DNA of 20,814 nt from a virus, in the IMG/VR virus record IMGVR_UViG_3300045107_000491, positions 1 through 20,814 of that record; one strand, written 5' to 3'. Every line of letters starts with the position of its first letter. The first letter of the stretch is position 1. The notes under the pieces were generated by a model. It was not told the DNA's origin, searched no databases, and saw nothing but the letters and a program-made list of their open reading frames with translations. Positions 19,772 to 20,814 of the stretch are shown one piece after another. The translations under genes were made by a program, and so were the position numbers.

Positions 19772-19998
19772 GGTGCGAAGTGGAACTCATTCTCTCGCAG
19801 AGCCAGCCCGATCACGCTTACCAATGCCGCCGCAGCGCCATCGCGACGTGCTCTGCCTGTGGCATCGAGCTTTGCTCTGCCCACAAACGTGAATGTTGCG
19901 GCAAGGACTTCTGTGGCTTTTGTATCGGAGATCACCACGCGAGGCCAGGAGAGCACAGCCAACCGGCGGAGATGATGAGCGGGACATCAGCCGCGTAG
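19768..19998 (+). CDS. B-box/treble-clef-like zinc protein
   Basis: 76 aa from the ATG at 19768 (ATGA overlap). The ligand series CSACGIELCSAHKRECCG, then FCGFCIGDHH, resembles B-box or treble-clef zinc fingers found in small bacterial and phage proteins. It probably binds two zinc ions and mediates protein contacts. The C-terminal 20 residues are polar. Function unknown. Confidence 0.6.
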   Translation: MRCEVELILSQSQPDHAYQCRRSAIATCSACGIELCSAHKRECCGKDFCGFCIGDHHARPGEHSQPAEMMSGTSAA

Positions 19999-20032
19999 TT
20001 GAATTTGCCAGCGCACAGTTCGGAGGAAACCG

Positions 20033-20814
20033 ATGGCCGCAGGTATGAGAGATCACTCAATTATTCCTATCCACGAATGGACGAACGGCGGAGACGAAGT
20101 ACTAGTAGTGCGTTTCTGCGGCCAGGACGGAGCATCTTACTCCGGCGTAGACAGGAGCGGGAAACCAGTCAGTTTCGTCCATCCTCTCCGAGTAGGGGAG
20201 AGCTTAGAAGCGCCCGATTGGGTGGACGACTACAGGTGTGGCGGCGGAATACACGGATGGCCCTGGGGCATGTCGCTCGGGGATGGAAAGACGTGCGATT
20301 GGGCCGCGGTATGGCTCGTATACGGAGTGAAGCCTGCAGACATTAAAGGCGGCAGTGGCGAGCTCATCGGCAAGTGCAAGTTCAGGCGCGGAATCCTGCG
20401 CCATGTTGGGGACTGGCACAGCGCGATGCTGTTCGTCCTCCCTGGACAGATCGCGTGGGTACATCACGCCGCGAGGGGCGCAGCGTCCGCGACAGGCGAG
20501 AGCGGCGCCGCGTCCGCGACAGGCGAGAGCGGCGCAGCGTCCGCGACAGGCTTCAGGGGCGCCGCGTCCGCGACAGGCATCAGGGGCGCCGCGTCCGCGA
20601 CAGGACCCAGTGGAGCCGCGTCCGCGACAGGACCCAGTGGAGCCGCGTCCGCGACAGGACCCAGTGGAGCAGCGTCCGCGACAGGCATCAGGGGCGCCGC
20701 GTCCGCGACAGGCTTCAGGGGCGCCGCGTCCGCGACAGGCGAGAGCGGTGCAGCGTCCGCGACAGGCTTCAGGGGCGCCGCGTCCGCGACAGGCGAGAGC
20801 GGCGCAGCGTCCGC
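20033..20814 (+). CDS. DUF7666-like protein with 9-residue repeats (3' cut)
   Basis: The frame opens at the ATG at 20033 (GGAGG upstream) and is still open at the window end, at 260 codons. Residues 1-148 resemble DUF7666 N-terminal domains: the segments ADDRY-like PDWVDDYRCGGGIHGWPWGM, LGDGKTCDW and FVLPGQIAWV. From residue 149 the chain is a tandem repeat GAASATG plus two variable residues (ES, FR, IR or PS), at least 12 full units. I associate this repeat, with other variable pairs, with DUF7666-type phage and prophage proteins. The small, regular residues suggest a stacked beta-roll or fibre. Role unknown; possibly a surface or host-interaction protein. Confidence 0.7.
   Translation, partial: MAAGMRDHSIIPIHEWTNGGDEVLVVRFCGQDGASYSGVDRSGKPVSFVHPLRVGESLEAPDWVDDYRCGGGIHGWPWGMSLGDGKTCDWAAVWLVYGVKPADIKGGSGELIGKCKFRRGILRHVGDWHSAMLFVLPGQIAWVHHAARGAASATGESGAASATGESGAASATGFRGAASATGIRGAASATGPSGAASATGPSGAASATGPSGAASATGIRGAASATGFRGAASATGESGAASATGFRGAASATGESGAAS
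20477..20814 (+). repeat. 27-bp in-frame tandem repeat, 12.5 copies to window edge
   Basis: Each unit is 27 bp (ggcgccgcgtccgcgacagg plus 7 variable bases) and encodes GAASATG-xx. The copies differ in the last codons, giving xx = ES, ES, FR, IR, PS, PS, PS, IR, FR, ES, FR, ES. Because 27 is divisible by 3, stop-free frames appear in other phases and on the other strand as well. Confidence 0.95.

Noticed and set aside
20464-20688. Minus-strand proline/alanine repeat protein opposite the tandem repeat
   Set aside because: It is the reverse reading of a 27-bp repeat that cannot generate stops. The plus frame has an upstream domain, ribosome-binding site and family-like sequence.
20477-20814. 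CRISPR array
   Set aside because: The units are contiguous with no unique spacers and encode an in-frame protein repeat.

Overview
The window reads as part of the genome of a short-tailed, P22-like double-stranded DNA phage or prophage (podovirus architecture). The diagnostic evidence is a minus-strand block in the canonical P22 order: small terminase, large terminase, portal, scaffold, coat, gp4-like head-completion protein, tail fibre. The DNA is GC-rich (judged by eye), with frequent ATGA/TTGA overlaps and several GTG/TTG starts. The host is not identifiable from the sequence alone. Sec-type signal peptides point to a bacterium, and I would guess a GC-rich soil lineage such as Acidobacteriota, but that is inference.

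Minus strand, 13416 down to 1 (late module). A run of small overlapping genes comes first: an unknown protein, a 55-aa protein, a one-TM coiled-coil protein and a lipoprotein. The last two are candidate lysis/spanin proteins. A Cys-rich micro-protein and a FimB-sized tyrosine recombinase follow. Then come terS, a 14-codon leader, terL, a 66-aa DUF6582-like protein, a zinc-ribbon protein, portal (gp1-like), scaffold (gp8-like), coat (gp5-like), an exported beta-rich protein, a small protein, the gp4-like protein and a very large tail-fibre protein that runs off the left edge. Two virion-module proteins begin with Sec signal peptides, which is unusual.

13417-13874 is a divergent control region with few convincing genes. 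It carries a plus-strand TTGACA promoter overlapping a minus-strand TATAAT, plus a strong short hairpin.

Plus strand, 13875 to 20814 (early/accessory module). This is a tightly packed series of very small genes, many of them cysteine-rich (zinc-ribbon or treble-clef like). Among them are a winged-helix protein, two HNH nucleases, a 404-aa P-loop ATPase of RecA/Sak4 type, and an exported OB-fold-like protein. A perfect 196-bp direct repeat flanks a cassette of four small genes (15585-16340). Structured DNA/RNA elements sit directly before the ribosome-binding sites of the ATPase and of the second HNH gene. At the right edge an open gene starts at 20033. It has a DUF7666-like N-terminal domain and at least 12.5 copies of a 9-residue GAASATG-xx repeat, and is cut by the window end.

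The late genes build and fill the capsid and probably lyse the cell. The plus-strand genes probably act in regulation, recombination/replication and host takeover. No polymerase, endolysin, repressor of known type, tRNA or CRISPR array is visible.
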